From Clostridia bacterium (GTDB taxonomy: Bacteria > Bacillota > Clostridia > Saccharofermentanales > UBA5734), in NCBI GenBank assembly GCA_009929975.1, contig RZZF01000100.1:1-6771 (forward strand): a stretch of DNA of 6,771 nucleotides, in the 5' to 3' direction. The notes under the pieces were generated by a model. That model was given only the letters and a program-made list of their open reading frames with translations. It was not told the origin of the DNA and searched no databases. Positions 1 through 6,130 of this stretch are shown here, one piece after another. Numbering within the stretch: position 1 is the first letter of the stretch; each line of letters begins with the position of its first letter. Both the position numbers and the translations under genes were made by a program.

Positions 1-13
1 GCAACGTGCCGCT

Positions 14-75
14 GCGGAATACTTCGTTGTAATTACCGAGAAACCAAATTCGGCACTTAACACGAAGTATACCGC
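14..75. repeat. Imperfect inverted repeat downstream of the SNF2 gene
   Basis: The arms GCGGAATACTTCGT (14-27) and ACGAAGTATACCGC (62-75) pair at 13 of 14 positions, with one A-A mismatch. The 34-base centre can fold further: CCGAG (36-40) against TTCGG (49-53) with one G-T pair. Neither strand has a T-run straight after the hairpin, so it is not a normal intrinsic terminator. A second small palindrome, CCCGGT-CGC-ACCGGG, follows at 77-91. The element lies about 65 bases beyond the SNF2 stop codon. Bases 1-139 hold no gene I can support. It could be a dispersed intergenic palindrome, the end of a mobile element, or part of a coding sequence that continues to the left. Confidence 0.6.
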
Positions 76-139
76 CCCCGGTCGCACCGGGCACACGAAA
101 AAAAGTCCTCCTTCTCCGCCCCCCCGATTCTCCCGATCC

Positions 140-3100
140 TTATGCTTCCAGAAGGAAACGAAGTTCTTCGATGGAGAGGGCGGAGGCGGCGGCTTCGGGG
201 GAGTCGATGACCGAATCGAAGATTTCCTGCTTCTTTTCCTGGAGGGCCAGGATTTTTTCTTCGATCGAGTCACGAACCACCAGTTTCAAACTGCTGACCG
301 CCCGGGTCTGGCCGATGCGGTGGGTCCGGTCGGCGGCCTGGAGTTCGACGGCCGGGTTCCACCACGGGTCATAGATAATCACCGTGTCGGCGCTGGTCAG
401 ATTGAGACCGGTTCCGCCCGCCTTCAAACTCAGCAGAAAGAGCGGGATCGCCGGGTCGGCGTTGAAATGATCGACCCGCTGCTGACGGTTGCGGGTGCTT
501 CCGTCGAGGTATTCGAACGGAATTCCCGCCTCTTTCAGTTCGGGAATCGCCAACGCGAGCAGACTGGTGAACTGGCTGAACATCAGTACCTTGTGATTGC
601 TGTCAAAATGTTCATGCAACAGTTCGAGTAGGAGTTCCATCTTGGCGGACGGGACATTCTTTCCTTCGCCGTTCGGCAGCAGCGCCGGGTGGCAGCAGAT
701 CTGGCGCAGGCGGGTCAGGAGGGCGAGAATATAGATCTGGCTCCGGGCAAAGCCGCTGACTTTGAGCTCCTGTGACAGATCGCGCCGCGAACGGTCGAGA
801 AAATCCTGGTACAGGCTGCGCTGTTCGTCGGTCATGTCACATATGCTGCGGGTCTCGATTTTCTGAGGCAGTTCCTGCAGAACATCAGTTTTCATACGGC
901 GCAGCAGGAAGGGCGAGATCATATGGCGCAGGCTGGTCATACGATCCTCGTTCTGGTCACGCGTGATCGGCCACTCAAAATAATTCTGGAACTGTGACTG
1001 GCTGTGCAGATAGCCCGGCAGTATGAAATCGAAAATCGACCAGAGTTCGGTCAGTGTGTTTTCGATTGGTGTACCGGTCAGCGCGAAGTATCGGTCTGCC
1101 TGGATCTGTTTAACCGAACGGGCATTCAGGGTATCCGGATTCTTGATGTTTTGTGCCTCGTCAATAAAGCAGCAGCCGAAGTGGAGCGGTTGAACCGCGT
1201 CTATATCACGGCGCAGCAATGAATACGAGGTAATCAGGCAGGCTTTGTCCTTATTATTCTGCAGTAATTCGTTTCGCTGCTGCCGGTTTCCATCAATGAT
1301 CGCGACCGAGAGATGCGGAGCGAACCGTTCAAATTCTGATGCCCAGTTGTAAATCAGACTGGTCGGAGCGATGATAATGGCATTCCGTTTGTATTTTTGC
1401 CAGATATACGTGATGAAGGCGATCGTCTGCAATGTCTTTCCCAGTCCCATGTCATCCGCGAGAATGCCGCCGAGGCCATAATAATCAAGTGTACAGAGCC
1501 AGCGAAATCCGGTTTTCTGGTAGGGACGCAACAGGGCAGACACCTGCTGCGGTGTCCGGAATCGCAATGAACCGGGTTCATTCAGATGATTGATCAGTTG
1601 TTTCAGATTCTCGCTGATCGTGAGCGGACCGGCATCGGGGTATTGTTGGAGCAGATGGTGCAAAGCCAGCGCGCGATAAGCAGGCAGCTGCTGTAAGCCG
1701 CCAGACGGGCGGATCTGCCAGAAGTCGAGTGTTTCCATGATCTGTTGGAACAGTGGTCGATATCGGGTGTCAACCTGCTGGAAACTGCCGTCCGGCCGGC
1801 GGAAGAAGGATTCATCGCGCTGCAGGGCCCTGAGGTAGGCCGTAATCATCCGGGGAGACAGGTGGCCATAATCCTGCTCAAAAAAGAGCTGGTCTTTTTC
1901 ATCAGGTAAAGAAAAATCAAAGTGGATATCCGGCGGCGGCAGGATCTTGATCTTTTCCGCGGACGGGCTGCGCCTTACCTCGGCGATTGTTTCCAGCTGA
2001 TTGAGATGTTTGTCGAGAAAATGATAGGTATCTGTCATGTCACTCAGACGGTAGGTCTGGCCATATTGACTGAATCCGGCAGACTGGAGCGCGTCGATCA
2101 CGCGCAGCTCTCCGATCTGGTTGCGCACCACAAGCTGATTACTCTCCTGATCGGAGGCCGATTCAACCAGTGCCGGTATTTCCGTATCACCATAATGAAA
2201 CGAGACATTCGCCTTCAGATGGTTATGATCAAAATCAAGATGGACGACACTGCGCAAAGGTTTTTCAACGATCTGTTCTTCGATGGATGGATGAATGTCG
2301 ATCGGACAGGCGGACATGAGCTGCGGCCTGATATTGCTCAACAAGGCGATAACTTCATCACGGCTCAATTGCAGATGATGAAATCCGGGCTTCGCGAAGG
2401 TCGCAAGGACGGGTTCAAGCAAACGAATCTGCTCATACGGCGGTAGATAAAACGTATCACCAGCCAGATAGACATTACGGGACGCGGTGACTTGCTGGAT
2501 CGGCTCTTCTGTCAACAACTTCAGCTGATAAGGCGATTCTGCCTGTTCATCCTCGGCCGGCTCCAGTGACAGCCGGAGCGGCAGGCCTGATTCACAGATC
2601 CTGATCGACTGTGGCGCTTCATTTTTGTTGCTGAGCCATGAGCTGTCAGACAATTGACCGGAAAATTTGAGAAAACTGGCCAGCCGGCTGGCGTTGAGAA
2701 CAAAACAATGGTCACGGCTGGTTGTACTGGTCAGGCCGAAGACCGATTTGTAATCATTTTCAAACGCTTCGCACAACATGCGGATCAAGGGCATATCCTG
2801 TGAACGGAAGTAGTGCCGGACCGGGTCAAATGTAAAATCCTGGTCGAGTTCAAGCGGCAGGTCCCGTGAGATCGCTTCAGCGAACTGTTCGACATTGGTG
2901 ACGGTATGCAGATGATGGCGCCCGATGGCAAAACTGAGCCAGGGCGCATGGGATGTACTGCGCGGACAGAACAGGATCACTTTCAACGCGACTGGTTTTT
3001 TGTCTTTCTGCACGGAAATCCGGCAGGCGTGGTCCAGACGGGTCAGGAAATCACGTGTTTTGCTGCGGTTTCGTCTCTGTGACTGGCTGCGGCGGACAGA

Positions 3101-3457
3101 CGCGGCCGGTGCGGCCTTGATCTGGTTGTTCTGAACGGCGGGTTCTTTCTGACCGGTAAAGGCATCGATACAATAGAGCAGCGCTGCCGTGATATGGCGG
3201 CAGAGACCCCAATAAGCTGCGAAGGCACTGCAGGTACACGTCGCGTCATGAAGTTCACCCTGGCTGTTCAGGATGATTCGCACATCATACATGCGCGTTC
3301 CTTCGACCTGCGCCATGATAATGCCTTTTTTCTGATCATAGGCAATATGCTTGACGTGGCCCTGACGATAATACTGGCGACCCTTCATATAGGTCGGCCC
3401 GTTTGTCGTCCGCTCACGAATGGTATCTACTTTTACGTTAAACATGTCAGGCCCCAT
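140..3457 (-). CDS. SNF2-family DNA-dependent ATPase/helicase with N-terminal SWIM zinc finger
   Basis: This is a 1105-residue protein of the bacterial SWIM-SNF2 type (Bacillus YwqA-like). Such proteins are ATP-driven DNA translocases that remodel protein-DNA complexes; their physiological role is poorly defined. A SWIM zinc finger lies at 74-88 (C74-x-C76-x9-C86-x-H88). A long middle part (about 150-600) fits the SNF2-associated region of bacterial members. The ATPase core is complete: Walker A ADDMGLGKT (667-675, Lys674), DEAQ box (766-769), TGTPIEN (794-800), VLMFSQF (957-963), GGTGLNL from 1014, DPWWNP (1030-1035) and the arginine-finger motif QAADRTHRIGQ (1040-1050). No frameshift or lost motif is seen. 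The start is uncertain: Met1 and Met5 are both possible, neither has a strong ribosome binding site, and Met5 (MFNVKV) fits the family start well. The gene is monocistronic as far as seen, is divergent from rplM, and has no clear terminator after it. It is predicted to be cytoplasmic. Confidence 0.95.
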   Translation of the reverse strand: MGPDMFNVKVDTIRERTTNGPTYMKGRQYYRQGHVKHIAYDQKKGIIMAQVEGTRMYDVRIILNSQGELHDATCTCSAFAAYWGLCRHITAALLYCIDAFTGQKEPAVQNNQIKAAPAASVRRSQSQRRNRSKTRDFLTRLDHACRISVQKDKKPVALKVILFCPRSTSHAPWLSFAIGRHHLHTVTNVEQFAEAISRDLPLELDQDFTFDPVRHYFRSQDMPLIRMLCEAFENDYKSVFGLTSTTSRDHCFVLNASRLASFLKFSGQLSDSSWLSNKNEAPQSIRICESGLPLRLSLEPAEDEQAESPYQLKLLTEEPIQQVTASRNVYLAGDTFYLPPYEQIRLLEPVLATFAKPGFHHLQLSRDEVIALLSNIRPQLMSACPIDIHPSIEEQIVEKPLRSVVHLDFDHNHLKANVSFHYGDTEIPALVESASDQESNQLVVRNQIGELRVIDALQSAGFSQYGQTYRLSDMTDTYHFLDKHLNQLETIAEVRRSPSAEKIKILPPPDIHFDFSLPDEKDQLFFEQDYGHLSPRMITAYLRALQRDESFFRRPDGSFQQVDTRYRPLFQQIMETLDFWQIRPSGGLQQLPAYRALALHHLLQQYPDAGPLTISENLKQLINHLNEPGSLRFRTPQQVSALLRPYQKTGFRWLCTLDYYGLGGILADDMGLGKTLQTIAFITYIWQKYKRNAIIIAPTSLIYNWASEFERFAPHLSVAIIDGNRQQRNELLQNNKDKACLITSYSLLRRDIDAVQPLHFGCCFIDEAQNIKNPDTLNARSVKQIQADRYFALTGTPIENTLTELWSIFDFILPGYLHSQSQFQNYFEWPITRDQNEDRMTSLRHMISPFLLRRMKTDVLQELPQKIETRSICDMTDEQRSLYQDFLDRSRRDLSQELKVSGFARSQIYILALLTRLRQICCHPALLPNGEGKNVPSAKMELLLELLHEHFDSNHKVLMFSQFTSLLALAIPELKEAGIPFEYLDGSTRNRQQRVDHFNADPAIPLFLLSLKAGGTGLNLTSADTVIIYDPWWNPAVELQAADRTHRIGQTRAVSSLKLVVRDSIEEKILALQEKKQEIFDSVIDSPEAAASALSIEELRFLLEA

Positions 3458-3497
3458 CCATCTGTCATTTCACCATAACGGCGATATACATCTTTGT

Positions 3498-3526
3498 ATT
3501 TTAACACAGGCCGTCCGGATGGTAAA
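3498..3526 (-). promoter_or_regulatory. Predicted sigma-A promoter for the SNF2 gene
   Basis: Read on the minus strand, the -35 box is TTTACC (3526-3521), the spacer is exactly 17 bp, and the -10 box is TAAAAT (3503-3498). A TGT just before the -10 box makes it an extended -10. Transcription would start near 3491, giving a leader of about 35 bases before the SNF2 start. The match is 4/6 and 5/6 to consensus. The assignment rests on sequence alone. Confidence 0.6.
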
Positions 3527-3530
3527 CGAA

Positions 3531-3559
3531 TAGATATTTTCAGCGATCTTTGTTATAAT
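3531..3559 (+). promoter_or_regulatory. Predicted distal promoter (P1) of the rplM-rpsI operon
   Basis: The -35-like box is TAGATA (3531-3536, 4/6), the spacer is 17 bp, and the -10 box is a perfect TATAAT (3554-3559) preceded by TGT, an extended -10. The start would be near 3566, leaving a leader of about 260 bases that passes through the proximal promoter. It lies back to back with the SNF2 promoter, with only 4 bp between the two -35 boxes. Confidence 0.55.
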
Positions 3560-3584
3560 CATTTGTTCTGATTCTGGTGAACTG

Positions 3585-3610
3585 GCGGGGCAGCTGCCGC
3601 GGTTATTTTT
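3585..3610 (+). terminator. Possible weak attenuator between P1 and P2
   Basis: A short GC-only stem, GCGG (3585-3588) with CCGC (3597-3600), closes an 8-base loop and is followed by GGTTATTTTT (3601-3610). The stem is only 4 bp and the T-run is interrupted and offset by a few bases, so this would be a weak terminator at best. If real, it would reduce transcripts from the distal promoter only. Confidence 0.2.
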
Positions 3611-3646
3611 ATCAGACAGTCCCGGGCCGCGATTTGAAATCAAGAG

Positions 3647-3670
3647 AAAAACGAAGAAAAACGGAGAAAA
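3647..3670. promoter_or_regulatory. Phased A-tracts upstream of the proximal rplM promoter
   Basis: Three A-tracts begin at 3647, 3657 and 3667 (A5, A5, A4), an exact 10-bp period. They sit in a tandem near-repeat of the form GRAGAAAAAC. A further A5 (3694-3698) lies just before the -35 box of P2. Helically phased A-tracts bend DNA, and A-rich DNA just upstream of -35 can act as an UP element for the RNA polymerase alpha subunit. Both are common at ribosomal promoters. The function here is inferred. Confidence 0.5.
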
Positions 3671-3698
3671 GTAAAGAATCAGCCGGATAATTTAAAAA

Positions 3699-3725
3699 GC
3701 GCTTGACAGGGAACCCGGGCGCTTG
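3699..3725. repeat. Direct repeat GCGCTTG spaced 20 bp across the P2 promoter
   Basis: GCGCTTG occurs at 3699-3705 and 3719-3725, exactly 20 bp apart, and the likeness runs on as GCGCTTGACA and GCGCTTGTACA. The first copy overlaps the -35 box and the second abuts the -10 box. Two helical turns of spacing would suit a dimeric or tandem DNA-binding protein. It may also be chance, because each copy shares bases with promoter consensus elements. Confidence 0.3.
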
Positions 3726-3731
3726 TACAAT
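3703..3731 (+). promoter_or_regulatory. Predicted main promoter (P2) of the rplM-rpsI operon
   Basis: The -35 box is a perfect TTGACA (3703-3708), the spacer is 17 bp, and the -10 box is TACAAT (3726-3731, 5/6). An A5 run lies just upstream. The expected start is near 3738, about 87 bases before the rplM start codon. This is the best promoter match in the window and suits a highly expressed ribosomal operon. Confidence 0.85.
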
Positions 3732-3737
3732 AAGCAA

Positions 3738-3824
3738 GGTTCATGGGTTGCGCTGCGAAAGCAGCGGCAGCCGGCACTGATGGCTGCAAGGCAGCCCGTA
3801 TGATCATTAGGAGGTAATCGTCAG
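3738..3824 (+). promoter_or_regulatory. Structured rplM mRNA leader, candidate L13 autoregulatory leader
   Basis: Hairpin 1 is CGCTGC-GAAA-GCAGCG (3751-3766), a perfect 6-bp stem with a GNRA tetraloop. Downstream, GGCTGC (3782-3787) can pair either back to GCAGCC (3767-3772) across a 9-base loop or forward to GCAGCC (3791-3796) across a 3-base loop. These two folds exclude each other. The strong site AGGAGG (3809-3814) lies 10 bases before the ATG and 12 bases after the last arm. L13 leaders upstream of rplM-rpsI are an established class in Bacillota and are thought to let L13 repress its own operon. Position and hairpins fit, but I could not test a covariance model. Confidence 0.55.
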
Positions 3825-4259
3825 ATGAGCACATATGTGGCCAAAACGGCCGAAATCGAAAGAAAGTGGTATGTTGTCGACGCGGATGGATTGACACTGG
3901 GCCGTATGGCCAGTGAAATCGCGAAAATCCTGCGCGGCAAGAATAAACCACAGTATACTCCGTTTCTCGACACCGGTGATTTTGTTATCGTTGTCAACGC
4001 GTCCCGTGTGGTATTGACCGGCAATAAGCTGGATCAGAAGAAATACTATCATCACACTGGCTATCCGGGTGGCCTGAAAGACGTTTCCTATCGCAGCCTG
4101 ATGCAGAAAAAACCGGAAAAGGCCGTTGAACTGGCTGTCAAGGGCATGCTGCCGAAAAACTCACTGGGTCGTGCCATGATCAAGAAATTGAAAGTCTATG
4201 CCGGTCCGGAGCATGCACACGCCGCACAGAAGCCTGAAGCACTCAAGCTGACGATTTAA
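3825..4259 (+). CDS. rplM: 50S ribosomal protein L13
   Basis: L13 is an early-assembling protein of the large ribosomal subunit that binds 23S rRNA. The 144-residue product has the family's usual length and is full. Recognised segments are [18 protein letters not shown] near the N-terminus, [20 protein letters not shown], the signature [24 protein letters not shown], and the C-terminal [19 protein letters not shown]. The start follows AGGAGG by 10 bases and matches the family start. It is the first gene of the rplM-rpsI operon; rpsI begins 19 bases after the stop codon. It is probably driven by P2 and controlled through the preceding leader. The sequence most resembles Clostridia-type L13, which is the main basis for the taxonomic guess. 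Confidence 0.98.
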   Translation: MSTYVAKTAEIERKWYVVDADGLTLGRMASEIAKILRGKNKPQYTPFLDTGDFVIVVNASRVVLTGNKLDQKKYYHHTGYPGGLKDVSYRSLMQKKPEKAVELAVKGMLPKNSLGRAMIKKLKVYAGPEHAHAAQKPEALKLTI

Positions 4260-4278
4260 TAAGGAGGATTACTAGGAT

Positions 4279-4689
4279 ATGGCTACCAAAAAAGCTGCGA
4301 AGGCGTATTTCTACGGCACCGGACGGCGCAAAAACGCTGTTGCCTGTGTCCGGATCTATCCTGGCAAAGGCCAGTTCACGATCAATGATAAAGATATGGA
4401 AACCTATTTTGGTCTGGATACACTGAAGCTGATCATCCGTCAGCCTCTGGTCGCGACCGGAACCGAAGGCCAGTTTGATATCATCTGTAAAGTCGTTGGC
4501 GGTGGCCTGACCGGCCAGGCCGGCGCGATTCGCCATGGACTCTCACGTGCTCTCAACCAGGCGGATGAAGAGACATTTCGTCCGATTCTCAAGAAGGCCG
4601 GTTTTCTGACCCGCGATTCACGGATGAAGGAAAGAAAGAAGTACGGTCTGAAAAAAGCAAGAAAAGCATCACAGTTCTCAAAACGTTAA
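4279..4689 (+). CDS. rpsI: 30S ribosomal protein S9
   Basis: S9 is a head-domain protein of the small subunit; its basic C-terminal tail reaches the P-site tRNA anticodon stem. The 136-residue product shows the family marks: [20 protein letters not shown] near the N-terminus, [25 protein letters not shown], the [19 protein letters not shown] core, and the basic tail with [20 protein letters not shown] ending in QFSKR. The terminal SKR with Lys/Arg last is the conserved tRNA-contacting end. AAGGAGG (4261-4267) lies 11 bases before the ATG. It is co-transcribed with rplM, and a strong intrinsic terminator begins 29 bases after the stop. Nothing is unusual in the coding region. Confidence 0.98.
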   Translation: MATKKAAKAYFYGTGRRKNAVACVRIYPGKGQFTINDKDMETYFGLDTLKLIIRQPLVATGTEGQFDIICKVVGGGLTGQAGAIRHGLSRALNQADEETFRPILKKAGFLTRDSRMKERKKYGLKKARKASQFSKR

Positions 4690-4717
4690 TCGTTTCGGGT
4701 TTTCTGTGTACGATATC

Positions 4718-4764
4718 GAACGGGATGAAGACAGACCGCTGTTTTTATCCCGTTCTGTCTTTTT
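4718..4764 (+). terminator. Intrinsic terminator of the rplM-rpsI operon
   Basis: A 17-bp stem (4718-4734 with 4739-4755) closes the tetraloop ACCG (4735-4738). All positions pair, two of them as G-T. The T-run TGTCTTTTT (4756-4764) follows directly. The outer half, GAACGGGAT with ATCCCGTTC, is perfect. A competing pairing exists: AAGACAG (4728-4734) with CTGTCTT (4755-4761), which would break the inner stem and occupy the start of the T-run. Only 17 bases separate the T-run from the tsaE start codon, and they are mostly its ribosome binding site. Confidence 0.9.
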
Positions 4765-4781
4765 GACGGCAGGAGGTAATC

Positions 4782-5420
4782 ATGCGGAGCGACCATCACA
4801 TGCCGGGTGCTGATCCGCTTCAGGCGGCAGATATGATATGTCTGATCAGCCGTTCGCCGGTGGCAACGGAAACTCTGGGTTATCGGCTGGGGCAGCTGCT
4901 GATGCCGGACAGCGTCATCAGCCTGGAAGGTGATCTGGGTGCGGGGAAGACAACACTTGTCCGCGGGCTGACTGCCGGAATCGGCAGTGAGGACCCGGTC
5001 TCAAGTCCGACTTTTACACTGCTGATTGAGCATGAACGCACGTCGCGCGGCCTCGCGCTGTATCACTTTGATGTCTATCGGCTGGCCGCGTCGGACGATC
5101 CGGATCTGGCTTCCGACCAGTTCATGGCTGCTGGCCTGGATGAATATTTTGACGCAGGTGGCATCAGCGTGATTGAGTGGGGCGGGTTGATTGAAGTGCT
5201 TCTGCCGCTCAGAACACTCCATATCCGGATGACCTTGTCTGCGACTGGAGCGTCCGATGAACGCAGGATTGAACTGAAACGTACTGCCGACCAGGTCTGG
5301 CCTGATGGATTGGCCGCGGTTCTGCTCGACCTGACGACTCAGGGATTGATGTCTTTTTGCACTGAGCCGTGCGATTGCGCGGCAAGTGCGGATGAACGGG
5401 AAGGAAAACCATCATGTTGA
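4782..5420 (+). CDS. tsaE: tRNA t6A biosynthesis ATPase TsaE
   Basis: TsaE is the P-loop ATPase that acts with TsaB and TsaD in making N6-threonylcarbamoyladenosine at position 37 of ANN-decoding tRNAs. It drives the turnover of the TsaD-TsaB complex in the cytoplasm. Seen here: Walker A GDLGAGKTT (50-58, Lys56), the SSPTFTL loop (74-80), HFDVYRL (95-101) and GISVIEWG (127-134). At 212 residues it is longer than the usual 150-160: about 20 extra residues precede the conserved start and about 45 follow the core. The tail holds Cys193, Cys197, Cys199 and a final Cys212. The start is set by AGGAGGT (4771-4777), 5 bases from the ATG after AGGAGG; the later Met18 lacks such a site. The last 7 bases overlap tsaB. 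Confidence 0.95.
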   Translation: MRSDHHMPGADPLQAADMICLISRSPVATETLGYRLGQLLMPDSVISLEGDLGAGKTTLVRGLTAGIGSEDPVSSPTFTLLIEHERTSRGLALYHFDVYRLAASDDPDLASDQFMAAGLDEYFDAGGISVIEWGGLIEVLLPLRTLHIRMTLSATGASDERRIELKRTADQVWPDGLAAVLLDLTTQGLMSFCTEPCDCAASADEREGKPSC

Positions 5421-6130
5421 TTCTGGCCCTGGACACAACAGGCGGCAGCGCCGGTGCTGCTTTATGGCAGGACGGACATCTGCTGATCGAAACGATTCTG
5501 CAGCGTGGATTGACACATTCTGAAACCCTGATGCCTCTGATCAATGATCTTTATTGCCAGGTCGATCGTGATCCTGCCTCAACCCGGGGGCTGGCCTGTA
5601 CCACGGGACCTGGCTCGTTTACCGGTATCCGCATCGGCATCAGTACAGTTCTTGGAATGGCGTACAGCCTGAATTGTCCGGTGATCGGCTATTCGACACT
5701 GGCTGTCCTGGCCAGGCCCTGGCGCTGGCAGAAAGACGCTCTGATCATTCCGTCGCTCGATGCACGTAATCAGCGGGTCTATGCCGGTGTCTGGTCCGGG
5801 CAGGACCTCATCATCGAGGAGAACAACTGGGCAGCAGCTGAACTCAGCGCTGAACTGATCCGCGTTCTGGCGGAGGAAACTGACCGGCCGCTGATTCTGT
5901 GCGGATCGGGACAGGATGTTTTGAGTGGCCAGCTGCCGGCCAGCCTGGCTGTAAGGCAGATGTCAGACGAGCAGGGGCTGCCCCGCCCGTCGGTCATCGC
6001 GCAATGGGCGGAAGAGGATATGACCGACGAAATGTGCCAGACCCCACAGGCGACGTGGCCGCTGCTGCAGCCGCGCTACCTTGGTCGTTCCCAGGCAGAA
6101 CGCCGGCGCGATCAGCGGGCGATGGAATGA
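5414..6130 (+). CDS. tsaB: tRNA t6A biosynthesis protein TsaB
   Basis: TsaB is the inactive ASKHA-fold paralogue of TsaD that forms the dimer platform on which TsaD and TsaE assemble for t6A synthesis. The 238-residue product has the usual length. Family marks are LILALDTTGG at the N-terminus (Asp7), LTHSETLMPLINDL (33-46), TTGPGSFTGIRIGIS (63-77), VIGYSTLAVLA (90-100) and IPSLDARNQRVYAG (112-125). It starts within the tsaE end (ATGTTGA overlap), with AAGGA (5401-5405) 8 bases upstream. It ends in an ATGA overlap with the acetyltransferase gene, so the three genes are probably translationally coupled. tsaD, the catalytic partner often nearby in related genomes, is not in the window. No defects are seen. 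Confidence 0.96.
   Translation: MLILALDTTGGSAGAALWQDGHLLIETILQRGLTHSETLMPLINDLYCQVDRDPASTRGLACTTGPGSFTGIRIGISTVLGMAYSLNCPVIGYSTLAVLARPWRWQKDALIIPSLDARNQRVYAGVWSGQDLIIEENNWAAAELSAELIRVLAEETDRPLILCGSGQDVLSGQLPASLAVRQMSDEQGLPRPSVIAQWAEEDMTDEMCQTPQATWPLLQPRYLGRSQAERRRDQRAME

Noticed and set aside
77..104. CCCGGT/ACCGGG hairpin near a T7 run as terminator of the SNF2 gene
   Set aside because: Read on the minus strand the T-run comes before the hairpin, the wrong order for an intrinsic terminator; on the plus strand it is followed by A residues.
105..139. G-rich minus strand (G7 and several GG runs) as a G-quadruplex
   Set aside because: Only one run beyond three G has the needed length; other runs are GG, so any quadruplex would be weak and unsupported.
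2..631. Plus-strand frame open for about 210 codons from the left edge
   Set aside because: Most of it lies opposite the highly conserved motor end of the SNF2 gene, no family is recognisable, and long antisense open frames are expected in GC-rich genes.
1922..2446. 174-codon plus-strand open frame inside the SNF2 gene
   Set aside because: It is antisense to an intact protein, has no ribosome binding site and resembles no known family; treated as a shadow.
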